From NCBI RefSeq assembly GCF_000172635.2, contig NC_018632.1, positions 3,534,001 through 3,598,000 of the forward strand: DNA of 64,000 bases. The letters run 5' to 3'. Each line of letters opens with the position of its first letter. The stretch's first letter is position 1. Below are positions 47,322 through 56,668 of the stretch, piece by piece. The notes beneath the pieces were generated by a model, which had not been told where the DNA came from, ran no database searches, and worked only from the letters and a program-made list of their open reading frames with translations. The translations under genes were made by a program, and so were the position numbers. Source of the DNA: Alteromonas macleodii ATCC 27126. GTDB taxonomy: Bacteria; Pseudomonadota; Gammaproteobacteria; Enterobacterales; Alteromonadaceae.

Positions 47322-48336
47322 TATCTCTTGGCGCAGCGGCCACTGAGTTTCCTTCAATGAGCTTGCCCGGCCAGTAACGTGTCTCTGGCGGTATATCAGG
47401 ACTCTCAATTAAGTTAACCAGGGTTTCTACTGCTGCTTTTGTCATAAAATAGGTTGGCTGACTTACGGTAGTCAGCTGGTAGCTGTGCCACGAAGAAGCA
47501 CTGATACCATCAAACCCAACAACTGAAATATCTTCAGGTACCCGCAAATTCAGGTTTTCCCGTATTTCGTCAATGGCACCAATTGCCATTGTGTCGTTGG
47601 CACAAATAATTGCAGTAGGAAGCGCATTTTTCTCGGCATAAGCACTTAAGCACTCTCTCGCCGAGTCATAGCTGTAGTCGCCATAAACCACGTTGGTGTC
47701 GGTAAACCCATGAGATAATAAGGCATTCCTTGCACCACTTAACCTTGCGCGGGCCACATCAGAATCTTTTGGGCCAGCCATAATTAAGAAGTGCTGGTGA
47801 TGATGGTTAACTAGAATATCCACCAACATGCGAAGGCCTTGGTCATGGTTACAACATACCGAGCTTACACTGTGATCAGGAAGCTCACGGTTATACAACA
47901 CCACTGGAATATTGTGTTTAGCAAACTGCGTGACACTGTCGGGTTCGAAGTGCGCTGTAAGCGCAACTACGCCGTCGACCTGGTACGCTAATATTTGCTC
48001 AATAACCGTTTCTAGCTGCTCTGCGTCATCAAGTGTGAATAACAGCACCCGCTTGTTTTTCTCAGCGATGTGTTTATTTAGCTGTGCCAATACTTCGGGG
48101 AAGTTCACATTAGCTCGCGATGAAATAATTACCGCAATCATGCCCGTGCTTTGGTTTATCAACATGCGTGCAATGGCGTTAGGTTTGTAGCCTAACTCCT
48201 CTGCGGCTTTTAGCACTTTTTCACGGGTTTTCTTAGATACGCTAACGCCCGGGCGATATACCCGCGACACTGCCGACTGAGAGACTCCTGCTGCATGGGC
48301 AACGTCATATGACGTCACCCTATTTTTTTTATTCAA
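47314..48336 (-). CDS. LacI-family transcriptional regulator
   Basis: A 340-residue repressor-type protein. N-terminal helix-turn-helix 'TSYDVAHAAGVSQSAVSRVY' (about residues 8-27) is followed by the hinge 'YKPNAIARMLINQSTG', in which the alanine-rich 'N-A-I-A-R-x-L' fits the minor-groove hinge helix that opens a central CpG. The periplasmic-binding-like effector domain runs to the end ('AIICANDTMAIGAIDEIREN', 'ISVVGFDGISASSWHSYQLT'). It starts directly after the dehydrogenase stop codon. The 20-bp palindrome with central CG found three times in the island is its most likely operator, including one copy at its own operon promoter. The effector is probably the substrate or an intermediate. Confidence 0.9.
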   Translation of the reverse strand: MNKKNRVTSYDVAHAAGVSQSAVSRVYRPGVSVSKKTREKVLKAAEELGYKPNAIARMLINQSTGMIAVIISSRANVNFPEVLAQLNKHIAEKNKRVLLFTLDDAEQLETVIEQILAYQVDGVVALTAHFEPDSVTQFAKHNIPVVLYNRELPDHSVSSVCCNHDQGLRMLVDILVNHHHQHFLIMAGPKDSDVARARLSGARNALLSHGFTDTNVVYGDYSYDSARECLSAYAEKNALPTAIICANDTMAIGAIDEIRENLNLRVPEDISVVGFDGISASSWHSYQLTTVSQPTYFMTKAAVETLVNLIESPDIPPETRYWPGKLIEGNSVAAAPRDNE

Positions 48337-49614
48337 TTATTTTTTTCCGTAACGACGTAATCGAATGTCAGCCTGTTCTTTGTGACCTGCAAAACCTTCA
48401 ATTGCACATAAACGTGAACAATACTCGCCAACCATCACTGAGGCTTCTTCCGTAACACGCTGGTATGTACAGGTTTTTAAGAATTTACCAACCCATAGAC
48501 CCCCAGTATAACGACCTGCGCCCTTCGTGGGTAGAGTGTGGTTTGTACCAATACATTTGTCGCCGTAAGACACATTGGTTTCAGGGCCTAAAAACAGTGC
48601 ACCGAAGTTACGCATGTTCTTTTGAAAGTACGGCACGTCTTTCGTCATAATTTGAACGTGCTCAAATGCTAGGTCGTTAGCGACCTCTAACATTTCATCA
48701 TAGGTGTCGCATACAATGACTTCACCGTAATCTCGCCATGCGACAGAGGCCACATCTGCAGTAGGTAAAATAGTTAACTGGCGCTCTACTTCGGCCATGG
48801 TATCTTTACCCAGTTGCTCGCTGTTGGTAAGCAACACGGCCGGAGAATTAAGCCCATGCTCAGCCTGCCCTAGCAAATCCGCCGCACATAATTCGCCATC
48901 AACACTGTCGTCAGCAATGACTAACGTTTCTGTTGGACCCGCAAAAAGATCAATACCGATGCGCCCGAACAATTGGCGTTTTGCTTCGGCCACAAAGGCA
49001 TTGCCCGGCCCAACAATCATACTTACCGGTTCAATAGTATCAGTGCCCACAGCCATAGCGGCAATCGCCTGTACACCACCAAAGGTATATATTTCATCAG
49101 CACCGGCTAAGTCCATGGCTACAATTACCGCTGGTGCGGGTTTACCCTGAAACGGAGGAGTAGCAGCAATAACCCGTTTCACACCAGCCACCTTTGCCGT
49201 AACAATGCTCATGTGTGCTGAAGCCACCAGCGGATACTTACCACCGGGTACATAACAACCCACACTATCTACCGGAATATTTTTGTGGCCAAGCACTACA
49301 CCGGGCAGCGTTTCAACTTCAACGTCTTTCATTGACTCACGCTGAATGGTCGCAAAGTTTCGAACTTGTTCCTGCGCCCATTTGATATCGCTAATCTCTT
49401 GTTCGGTTAACTGCTCATAACATGCGTCAATTTCTTCACGACTCAACCTAAAAGACTCCGGAGTCCATTTATCAAACTGACCAGAATATTGCGAAACAGC
49501 TTCGTCTCCGCGTTTTTCAATATCGCTAATTATACTTTCAACTATCTCTTTAACTTTTTGATTATCAATTGCTTTTTCTTCAGCCTGCTTGCCTTGCTTC
49601 AAGTACTTGATCAC
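48337..49614 (-). CDS. Histidinol-dehydrogenase-family oxidoreductase (HpsN-like)
   Basis: A 425-residue zinc- and NAD-dependent enzyme of the HisD family. Zinc ligands are retained: Q and H in '[11 protein letters not shown]' (about 248-252), D in '[12 protein letters not shown]', and the C-terminal H in '[11 protein letters not shown]'. The catalytic pair E-H is in 'LAFEHVQIM' (about 318). The chain '[20 protein letters not shown]' is also typical. No other histidine genes are present, and the context is catabolic. Members outside histidine synthesis include HpsN, which oxidises 2,3-dihydroxypropane-1-sulfonate to sulfolactate, so a four-electron oxidation of a primary alcohol to an acid is likely. 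The substrate is unknown. It is the first gene of a four-gene operon under an operator-like site. Confidence 0.87.
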   Translation of the reverse strand: MIKYLKQGKQAEEKAIDNQKVKEIVESIISDIEKRGDEAVSQYSGQFDKWTPESFRLSREEIDACYEQLTEQEISDIKWAQEQVRNFATIQRESMKDVEVETLPGVVLGHKNIPVDSVGCYVPGGKYPLVASAHMSIVTAKVAGVKRVIAATPPFQGKPAPAVIVAMDLAGADEIYTFGGVQAIAAMAVGTDTIEPVSMIVGPGNAFVAEAKRQLFGRIGIDLFAGPTETLVIADDSVDGELCAADLLGQAEHGLNSPAVLLTNSEQLGKDTMAEVERQLTILPTADVASVAWRDYGEVIVCDTYDEMLEVANDLAFEHVQIMTKDVPYFQKNMRNFGALFLGPETNVSYGDKCIGTNHTLPTKGAGRYTGGLWVGKFLKTCTYQRVTEEASVMVGEYCSRLCAIEGFAGHKEQADIRLRRYGKK

Positions 49615-49696
49615 GGTCTATTCCTCTACAAAGGTGAATGAGATGTTACATTGATCGAACAAATATTTATCTTGATCTTCACCAAAAATTACATAA

Positions 49697-49716
49697 GAAT
49701 GACTTCGAATGCAATT
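49697..49716. promoter_or_regulatory. Operator-like site between dehydrogenase operons
   Basis: GAATGACTTCGAATGCAATT matches the palindrome of 38004-38023 at 15 of 20 places; the left half is complete from AATGACTTC through GAA. It lies between the HisD-like operon (start 49614) and the SDR-cupin-SnoaL operon (start 49735) and can serve both. Confidence 0.6.
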
Positions 49717-49734
49717 ATTATTTTGAGGTGACAT

Positions 49735-50475
49735 GTGGCTTTCTCTCATGACCTATTAAAAGACAAGGCAATTTTGGTTACAGGTGCGGGTAAAGGCATT
49801 GGTAAAGCGTGTGCTTTATTGGCTGACGCATGTGGTGCAAATGTTATTGCTGTGGCGCGTACCGAAAGTGACCTTGTGGCGCTTAAGAACGAGAGTTCAG
49901 AAAGGCTAAGCTTTTGGGTGGGAGATGTTCAAGATAAGGCGCTTTATGAAAAGATCCAAGCACTTCCCCTCCTCCATGGGTTAATCAATAACGCCGGAAC
50001 GAACCGCGTTGCGCCAATGCAAAAACAGAGCGATGAGAATATTGACGATATTTTGAGTTTGAATATTCGCTCTGCATACAAAGTTGCGCAGGCTGCCATT
50101 ACGCCAATGCTTAAAAGTCAGGCTCCATCCATTGTTCACATGTCATCACAAATGGGCTTTGTGGGCTCTCCTGGCCGCACGCTTTATTGCTTAAGCAAAC
50201 ACGCAATTGAAGGCTTAACGAAAGCCATGGCTGTGGAACTGGCGCCGAATAATATTCGCGTCAATAGCGTAGCGCCAACATTTATTAAAACACCAATGAC
50301 TGAGCCGATGCTTCAAGAACCAGCGTTTGCTGAAATGGTGATGAACAACATTCCCTTACAACGCTTAGGCAGCGTCGAAGACGTTGCTAACGCGTGCATA
50401 TTTCTACTTAGTGAATTGTCTATGACCACCACGGGTAGTTGTCTTAAAGTCGATGGCGGTTGGACCGCCCATTAA
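49735..50475 (+). CDS. Short-chain dehydrogenase/reductase (SDR)
   Basis: A 246-residue classical SDR. Cofactor motif 'ILVTGAGKGIGKACALL' (TGxxxGxG, about residues 15-22), 'GLINNAGTNR' (NNAG), catalytic serine in 'VHMSSQMGFVG', and 'YCLSK' with the Y-x-x-x-K pair (about residues 152-156). The end 'TGSCLKVDGGWTAH' is also standard. The residue after the second strand is A-R-T, as in NADP- or NAD-dependent forms. The start is a GTG at 49735, with GAGGTG before it. It starts an operon with the bicupin (15 bases on) and a tandem SnoaL protein. It probably oxidises a hydroxyl group of the substrate. Confidence 0.87.
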   Translation: MAFSHDLLKDKAILVTGAGKGIGKACALLADACGANVIAVARTESDLVALKNESSERLSFWVGDVQDKALYEKIQALPLLHGLINNAGTNRVAPMQKQSDENIDDILSLNIRSAYKVAQAAITPMLKSQAPSIVHMSSQMGFVGSPGRTLYCLSKHAIEGLTKAMAVELAPNNIRVNSVAPTFIKTPMTEPMLQEPAFAEMVMNNIPLQRLGSVEDVANACIFLLSELSMTTTGSCLKVDGGWTAH

Positions 50476-50490
50476 ATACGAGGTATCACT

Positions 50491-51495
50491 GTGTCAGTAT
50501 TATCCGAGCGTTTAGTCCGCTATGAAGAATTAATCCCATGCCGCAACGCGTTTATCGATACGCGCTCGCCAGGCAGTGATCAAAAAGAGAACTTCACCAT
50601 AATTGGTCCAGGTGTCGCAGAAAACCCAGACCAGCATGTTCACATTGCTATTCCGCACGGCTTTAACATTGGCGGAGCTCGTCAGCCTCCCGGCTGCCTT
50701 AACTCGCAGCATAGCCACCTAACCGAAGAAGTATTTGTTGTGTCTCAAGGTAGCTGGCACTTTACTACTGGCGTTGAAGGCAACGATGCCGTAGTGCGTA
50801 TGGAAGAAGGCGATATTATTTCTATTCCTATGGATTTGTTTCGCGGTTTTGAAAATGTAGGCGACAGCACGGGATACCTTTACGCAGTATTGGGACAAGA
50901 TGATCCAGGTCGTGTACTTTGGGCTCCTCAAGTTTTTGATATGGCCAGCGACTACGGGCTTGTCTTGCTCGAAAACGGTGGTTTAGTTGATACTACTCTG
51001 GGACAAAAAATTCCTGAAGGCGTTGCGCCTATGCCAAAAACATCGGCAGAACAAATAGCGCAACACCGCGTAATTGATGATGAAGCGTTAGAGCAGTGCG
51101 TGGTGCGTTTAGCTGATTTCCCGTTTAGCAACAACACGGCATTAACCCAAGGAACCGACGTTTTAGAAGCACCGCTTATCGGCCCTGCAAGTGCCGATGA
51201 AAAGCTTGGTGAAACAAAGCTAAACTGGTCTCATGGATTCTGCGTTCGCGCCCTTAAATTCAAGCCGGGTGCTTTTATTACTACGCACAAACGCTTCGAG
51301 GAAGAAGTAGTATATGTGCAAGACGGCTGCATCAAAATGCTTATTGACGGCGAAGCGCTCATTCTTAATAAAGGCGATACATTTACCACACCTATTGGCG
51401 CAGTTCGCAGTTTTGCGCAGCAAGGTGATGAGGTAGCATTAATTTATGTGACCCGACGCGGTGACACAGCCAAAGCCCCAGAATTTATTGATTAG
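50491..51495 (+). CDS. Bicupin protein
   Basis: A 334-residue protein with two cupin barrels, about residues 35-145 and 220-325. The first holds 'PPGCLNSQHSHLTEEVFVVS' with histidines and glutamate spaced as in cupin motif 1, and 'GDIISIPMDLFRGFENVG' for motif 2. The second has 'FKPGAFITTHKRFEEEVVYV' and 'GDTFTTPIGAVRSFAQQG', in which the first histidine pair is reduced to one, so metal may be bound only by the first. The start is a GTG at 50491. Enzymes of this layout include isomerases, dioxygenases and decarboxylases; the reaction is not predictable. It is between the SDR and SnoaL genes in one operon. Confidence 0.8.
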   Translation: MSVLSERLVRYEELIPCRNAFIDTRSPGSDQKENFTIIGPGVAENPDQHVHIAIPHGFNIGGARQPPGCLNSQHSHLTEEVFVVSQGSWHFTTGVEGNDAVVRMEEGDIISIPMDLFRGFENVGDSTGYLYAVLGQDDPGRVLWAPQVFDMASDYGLVLLENGGLVDTTLGQKIPEGVAPMPKTSAEQIAQHRVIDDEALEQCVVRLADFPFSNNTALTQGTDVLEAPLIGPASADEKLGETKLNWSHGFCVRALKFKPGAFITTHKRFEEEVVYVQDGCIKMLIDGEALILNKGDTFTTPIGAVRSFAQQGDEVALIYVTRRGDTAKAPEFID

Positions 51496-51506
51496 AGGCA
51501 AATACG

Positions 51507-52523
51507 ATGTCTACTTTTTCAAATATAGCACTGAAAAAAGCGTTTCTTCCTTTTCGAGAAGCACAGTACGACTTTGACCTCGAAAAGCTAAAAACGCTGG
51601 GCGATACCCTTTTTTCACAGGATGCCGCCATTAAGTTTTGTGTGCCTTTTGATGACATGACAGGCCACCGCGAAATGCTAGATAAGGTGTATGCGCCACT
51701 GCTGGAGTCTGTCCCCGATCTTGAGCGCCGCGATACCATAATTATGGTTGGCGAGGACGACAAACAATTGCGCTGGTTAGGTTGCTGTGGTTACTACACT
51801 GGGCGTCTTGAAAAGCCCTGGTTAGACATCCCTGCGACTGGTGATCAAATTCATATGCGCTTTCATGAGTTCTATCGTTTTGAAGGCGACACCATTGTGG
51901 AAGTTCAAGCCATTTGGGACTTGCCTGAAGTCATGATGCAGGCAAAGTGCTGGCCGTTTAGTCCAAGCTTAGGTACCGAGTGGCATGTGCCGGGGCCAAC
52001 AACCCAAGACGGAATACACTTGCTTGAAGAAGACAAGTCGCTTACCGCACAGAGCCATCAGCTTGTACTTGATATGCTAAATAGTTTAGGGAAATTCGCC
52101 GAAGGCGGTGTTGCTGCCATGAACCTAGACAAATACTGGCACCCTAAATCAAACTGGTATGGTCCTTCTGGTATTGGTACCGGACGCGGTATTCAAGGCT
52201 TTCGCAATACCCATCAGGAAGCGTTTTTAAACGGTATGCCTAACCGCGTGGGCGACCCCGCAAACGGCCATTTGTTCTCCGAAAACAATTATGTGGGGTT
52301 CACTGGCTGGCCTGGCATGAGCATGACTATTTCAGGCGATGGCTGGCTTGGTATCGTGCCAAACGATAAGTCTATCACCATGCGCAGCTTAGATTTTTGG
52401 CGCATTGAGAACGGCATGATACGCGAGAACTGGGTGCTAATAGACCTACTTCACGTTTACCGTCAACTTGGTGTTGATGTATTCGCCCGAGTTAAACAGT
52501 TGACCCGTAACAAGTATCGATAA
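51507..52523 (+). CDS. Tandem SnoaL/NTF2-like protein
   Basis: A 338-residue protein with two NTF2-like domains (about 15-150 and 185-325). The first ends 'FHEFYRFEGDTIVEVQAIWD'. The second includes 'SNWYGPSGIGTGRGIQGFRN', 'HQEAFLNGMPNR' and ends 'LDFWRIENGMIRENWVLIDL'. It is a paralogue of the protein at 36956-37954 across 14 kb, and both contain WYGP-[AS]-GIG, a shared G-W-P motif in the second barrel (FFGWPNLS, FTGWPGMS), and W-V-L-[IM]-D. It ends the SDR-cupin operon and is followed by a strong terminator. Reaction unknown. Confidence 0.82.
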   Translation: MSTFSNIALKKAFLPFREAQYDFDLEKLKTLGDTLFSQDAAIKFCVPFDDMTGHREMLDKVYAPLLESVPDLERRDTIIMVGEDDKQLRWLGCCGYYTGRLEKPWLDIPATGDQIHMRFHEFYRFEGDTIVEVQAIWDLPEVMMQAKCWPFSPSLGTEWHVPGPTTQDGIHLLEEDKSLTAQSHQLVLDMLNSLGKFAEGGVAAMNLDKYWHPKSNWYGPSGIGTGRGIQGFRNTHQEAFLNGMPNRVGDPANGHLFSENNYVGFTGWPGMSMTISGDGWLGIVPNDKSITMRSLDFWRIENGMIRENWVLIDLLHVYRQLGVDVFARVKQLTRNKYR

Positions 52524-52544
52524 CTCCCGTTAAAGATGCTTTTT

Positions 52545-52580
52545 GCCCCGTATTACTACTACGTAATACGGGGCTTTTTT
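52545..52580 (+). terminator. Strong rho-independent terminator
   Basis: GCCCCGTATTA (52545-52555) pairs with TAATACGGGGC (52564-52574), followed by six Ts, 22 bases after the SnoaL stop. It marks the right end of the island and lies between convergent genes. Confidence 0.88.
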
Positions 52581-52595
52581 ATGGTTACCTCAATC

Positions 52596-55500
52596 CTATA
52601 AACTCTCTAAATCAAACGCGCCTTGCTTTGAGAGCTTTTCGTTCAATGGCTTCACTTCTTCACCAAATAAGGTTTCTAGCTGTACTTTATACTGCTGCCA
52701 CTTTGCGTCTAAGTCTTCCAACCGTTTTAGTGCACCAGCTTGTGCAGGCGCGCCCGTTCTGTCGAAGTTATCCATCAAGAAACGTACTTGTCTGTCGAGC
52801 ATATTCGGCCAGTTAATGTCATCTTCAAAAGTTTGATGTTTGGGCTGAATAACCAACCCTTCCCAGTCGTCGATTGCACTAACAATGCGCTCGATTGAAG
52901 CCGACACATCGCTTGCCAGCATTACGTTATCTTCAGACACACCGTTTAATTGCGCTCTAACATCACGGGCTTTTTGCAGGTGAGCAAACAAATCATTGAG
53001 TAAAGTTTCTGTAGCCTGAATGCTCTTTTCAACCACTTGAAGCTGCGCTTTATCTGCTTCTTCCCTTGGGTCTGGAAGCACTTTAAATGCACGGGTTTGC
53101 GCCTGTTCACCTACTGTGATTTTCGCTTTGTAGTCTCCAGGCATAACACGGGCGCCATTCCAGCCGCCAAACAGTTTTACGTTCTCGATGCAGTTCAATG
53201 GCTCACGTCGAAGATCCCATACAAATTCGTTGTAACCCGCTTTTGTTGCAGGGTGTTTAAATTTAACAGGGCTGCGAACGTCTTCGTTCCCCTTCGCGCA
53301 CTTCTCAAATGCACTGGGTGCAGACGACAGCGTGCGAACCAGCTCGTTATCGGCATTAAATATATCAATGCGTAGCGTTTGCTCTTCTTCTAACGCGTCT
53401 TTCAGGTAATAACGGAAGGTAGCGCCACGTGATGGGTTTTTCGCTTGAGGCTGGTCAGTCATGCCACCGCCAGATAGCAAGCGAATGCCATCTACGGGTT
53501 CAAACTGAAACAGCGCTTCGCCATCTAGCGACTTGTGCACTTCACGTAGCGGACTCATGTCATCTAATATCCAAAAGCCTCGCCCTTGGGTTGCAATGAC
53601 CAGATCATCACCTTTAACCTGCATATCGGTAATCGCCACAGGCGGCAGGTTTAAGTCTAATTCTTGCCAGTGTTTACCGTCGTCGAAACTAATAAACATA
53701 CCGCTTTCTGTACCCGCGAACAGCATACCTTCGCGCTCTGTATCTTCACGCACAACACGAACAAAGGCGTCCTCTGGTAGGCCTTCGTCAATACGCTTCC
53801 AGCGCTTGCCGTAGTTGTCGGTTTTGTAAATGTAAGGCGTGTAATCATTTAATTTATAGCCTGCTACCGCAACGTAAGCTCTGCCTTGTGCATGAGGGCT
53901 AAGTTCTATGGCATTGACCTGCGCTTCTTTTTTATGAGGCGTAACATCTTTCCAGTTTTTGCCTTCATCACGGGTTATATGCAGCTTACCGTCATCGGCT
54001 CCAACCCAAAGCTCGCCTTTGTTAACTGCCGATTCGGCAATATAGAAAACCGTGTTGTAGTATTCAGCGCCAGCTTGTTCATTGGTGATCGGCCCGCCAT
54101 TCAGCCCCTGCTTTTCTGGCTCGTTACGGGTTAAGTCTGGGCTAATTTCCTGCCAGTTCACACCGCGATCTGTGGTTTTTAAGATCATCTGCGTGCCATA
54201 GTACACGGTGTCGGGATCATGCTTTGACACTACCACTGGGGCATTCCAGTTGGTGCGATACTTTTGATCACGTGCGTTTCGGCCAAAAACATATTCAGGG
54301 TAAGGCATAATGGGGCGTCTGAGACCAGATTCGCGATTATATTCGGTTAATGTTCCGTTAATAGTAGTGGCATAAATAAGAGTGGGGTCGTCAGGGTTAA
54401 ACGCAATATGCGCACTTTCACCGCCGCCCACGGCAAATTGATCTTCAATTCCTATACCGTCACCCCAAGTTTCAGACGGGGTCGCCATGGTTGTGTTATC
54501 TTGCTGCCCGCCATAAACATAGTAAGGGTTTAAGTTGTCGGTAATTACACGATAAAACTGCGCAGTTGGCTGGTTGTAAATGCTTGACCAGGATTCACCG
54601 CCGTCGAAGGTAACGGTAGCGCCACCGTCGTTAGCGTTGATCATGTTTAAGCTATTTTCAGGGTTTATCCACATATCGTGGGTATCGCCATGGGGTAACG
54701 AAACCGTCTCAAAGGTTTTGCCGCCATCAATAGATTTGTGCAACTGCACATTCATTACATACAGGGTATTTTCGTCGTTTGGGTCAACTTTGATGTGGTT
54801 GTAGTACCACGCACGAGCTTTAAGAATATTGTCGCCGTTCATTAGCGACCACGACTTACCCGCATCGTCACTGCGATATACACCGCCTTCTTCAGCCTCG
54901 ACAATAGCATACAGCCGCTTCGGGTTAGACGCGGCAATATCTACACCGACTTTACCGATAAGCGTAGGCAGTCCTTTTTCTAATTTTTCCCAGCTTTCAC
55001 CGCCATCTGTTGACTTATAAAGGCCACCGCCCTCACCGCCCGATTTAATAAACCACGGTGTTCTGCCGTGATGCCACAAGCTGGCATAAAGAATTCTGGG
55101 GTTAGATGGGTCGATTGCTAAGTCAGCGGCGCCGGTATCGGCGTTCACTTTTAACACATGCTGCCATGTTTCACCGCCGTCTATGGTTTTGAATATACCG
55201 CGCGCTTCATTAGGCCCCCAAATATTGCCCTGTACTGCAGCCCAAGCTATATCGGGATTGGTGGAGTGTATACGAATTTTGGGGATTTGACCGCGTTTAT
55301 CTAAACCCACCAGCTTCCAGGTTTCACCGCCGTCTGTAGATTTATAAACACCTTTTCCGTGACTAGTGGTTACACCTCGAATAGGGCCTTCACCAGTACC
55401 TACGTAAATAACGTTAGGATCTGAAGGAGCAACCGCGATAGCGCCAATACTACCTACTTTAAATGTTTTGTCGGATATGGCTTTCCACGATAAACCCGCG

Positions 55501-55751
55501 TTTTCGGTTTTCCAAACACCGCCACCTGCGGTGCCCATAAAATAAAGGTTGGTATTACCTTCAACCCCGGTAACCGCCACCGAACGCCCACCGCGGTAAG
55601 GTCCAATAAATCGATACTCCATTTTATCGAAAAGCTCAGGGTTAACGGTATCTTCAAGCGCGAATGCAAAATGCGAGAAACTAGAAAGCGCGCTTACGCA
55701 AATAGCAAAAGCTGCCACCATTTTCCCAGAAACCAGTCTCTGTGAAACCAT
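52596..55751 (-). CDS. Exported BNR/sortilin-type beta-propeller protein
   Basis: A 1051-residue protein with a signal peptide (about residues 1-31, ending AFA-LED). It has many BNR-like repeats of the form S-x-D-G-G-x-S-W, e.g. 'VYKSTDGGETWKLV', 'LYKSTDGGESWEKL', 'VYRSDDAGKSWSLM' and 'LHITRDEGKNWKDV'. They cover about residues 60-720 and should fold into one or two propellers like the VPS10/sortilin and exo-xyloglucanase groups. The last 300 residues include 'YYLKDALEEEQTLRIDIFNA' and a helical end with 'NWPNMLDRQVRFLMDNFDRT', common to a family of large exported proteins in marine and soil bacteria. Catalytic residues are not evident. It is single, and reads toward the terminator of the island. 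Confidence 0.82.
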   Translation of the reverse strand: MVSQRLVSGKMVAAFAICVSALSSFSHFAFALEDTVNPELFDKMEYRFIGPYRGGRSVAVTGVEGNTNLYFMGTAGGGVWKTENAGLSWKAISDKTFKVGSIGAIAVAPSDPNVIYVGTGEGPIRGVTTSHGKGVYKSTDGGETWKLVGLDKRGQIPKIRIHSTNPDIAWAAVQGNIWGPNEARGIFKTIDGGETWQHVLKVNADTGAADLAIDPSNPRILYASLWHHGRTPWFIKSGGEGGGLYKSTDGGESWEKLEKGLPTLIGKVGVDIAASNPKRLYAIVEAEEGGVYRSDDAGKSWSLMNGDNILKARAWYYNHIKVDPNDENTLYVMNVQLHKSIDGGKTFETVSLPHGDTHDMWINPENSLNMINANDGGATVTFDGGESWSSIYNQPTAQFYRVITDNLNPYYVYGGQQDNTTMATPSETWGDGIGIEDQFAVGGGESAHIAFNPDDPTLIYATTINGTLTEYNRESGLRRPIMPYPEYVFGRNARDQKYRTNWNAPVVVSKHDPDTVYYGTQMILKTTDRGVNWQEISPDLTRNEPEKQGLNGGPITNEQAGAEYYNTVFYIAESAVNKGELWVGADDGKLHITRDEGKNWKDVTPHKKEAQVNAIELSPHAQGRAYVAVAGYKLNDYTPYIYKTDNYGKRWKRIDEGLPEDAFVRVVREDTEREGMLFAGTESGMFISFDDGKHWQELDLNLPPVAITDMQVKGDDLVIATQGRGFWILDDMSPLREVHKSLDGEALFQFEPVDGIRLLSGGGMTDQPQAKNPSRGATFRYYLKDALEEEQTLRIDIFNADNELVRTLSSAPSAFEKCAKGNEDVRSPVKFKHPATKAGYNEFVWDLRREPLNCIENVKLFGGWNGARVMPGDYKAKITVGEQAQTRAFKVLPDPREEADKAQLQVVEKSIQATETLLNDLFAHLQKARDVRAQLNGVSEDNVMLASDVSASIERIVSAIDDWEGLVIQPKHQTFEDDINWPNMLDRQVRFLMDNFDRTGAPAQAGALKRLEDLDAKWQQYKVQLETLFGEEVKPLNEKLSKQGAFDLESL

Positions 55752-56110
55752 AGAAAGTGCCTTGTAGTGTTTTTATTTTTAATAAGAAGAATTTCTTATA
55801 CTGCGTTGTTGAGGGCGTTATGGCAAAAGTTTTGTAGGGCGTATTCTTCAATCACTTAAAGCGCTGACGATATCGACGAAATATTCAATGTCATTTCCTT
55901 CATGAAGGCGCAGTTAGAAAATAACCACAGTTGATGGAATAAGGAAACGGGCTGTCTCAAAAGGAGAGCGCTGATTCCCCCTGAACATAACGATATCAAC
56001 AACCTATGAAATTTAACACGACAGTATTTAGGCATTTGCGATTAAATACCGCACAAGAAATTTCTACAATCACAACTTGAAGATAAATGACTGTCCTTCC
56101 TCTTTTATGA
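55752..56110. other. Intergenic region without a gene
   Basis: These 359 bases hold the likely promoter of the leftward BNR gene and the 3' end of the leftward mntP transcript. I see no convincing frame or repeat. Confidence 0.5.
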
Positions 56111-56668
56111 CTAGAGTGTGTGACTCACAAAGATCCAAGTACCAACCGAAACAAGCACAATGCCACCAAATGTCTCTGCTCGCTTACCTATCAGAGTTCC
56201 CATAACACTGCCCAACATAATGCCAATAGTTACCATAGAAAAAGTGGCTATCCCAATTAACGTCGCAGCAATAGCAATGTTCACGTCAATTAGCGCGAGA
56301 CTTGCACCCACTGCCATTGCGTCGATGCTTGTGCCTAACGCAGTAATACACAACAAAATAAAGGATTGTTTTTGAGACGTCGACTCTTCTTCGGCGGGTT
56401 TCAGGCTCTCGAGTACCATATGAATACCTAAACCAGAAAGAATGATTAGCGCAATCCAATGATCCCATGCTTCAACGTATGAAGACGCCGCGCGACCAAT
56501 GAACCAGCCTATAAATGGGGTTGTTGCCTCTATGAGTCCGAACAAAAGGCCAATTTTGAGAGCAAAACTTAGACGAGGGCGATTGATTTTGACACCTTTG
56601 CCTATCGCTGCGGCAAACGCATCTGTTGACATAGCAAAGGCTAGCAGGATAAGAGCGAAGATACTCAT
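56111..56668 (-). CDS. mntP: Manganese efflux pump MntP
   Basis: A 185-residue membrane protein with six helices. It begins 'MSIFALILLAFAMSTDAFAA' and in the second half has 'LLCITALGTSIDAMAVGASL'; the two S-x-D-A-[FM]-A segments are the metal-binding aspartate motifs of MntP. GGAG stands at 56679-56682, ten bases before the ATG. The leader carries the yybP-ykoY manganese riboswitch signature, as in E. coli mntP. It exports excess Mn2+ across the inner membrane. Confidence 0.93.
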   Translation of the reverse strand: MSIFALILLAFAMSTDAFAAAIGKGVKINRPRLSFALKIGLLFGLIEATTPFIGWFIGRAASSYVEAWDHWIALIILSGLGIHMVLESLKPAEEESTSQKQSFILLCITALGTSIDAMAVGASLALIDVNIAIAATLIGIATFSMVTIGIMLGSVMGTLIGKRAETFGGIVLVSVGTWIFVSHTL

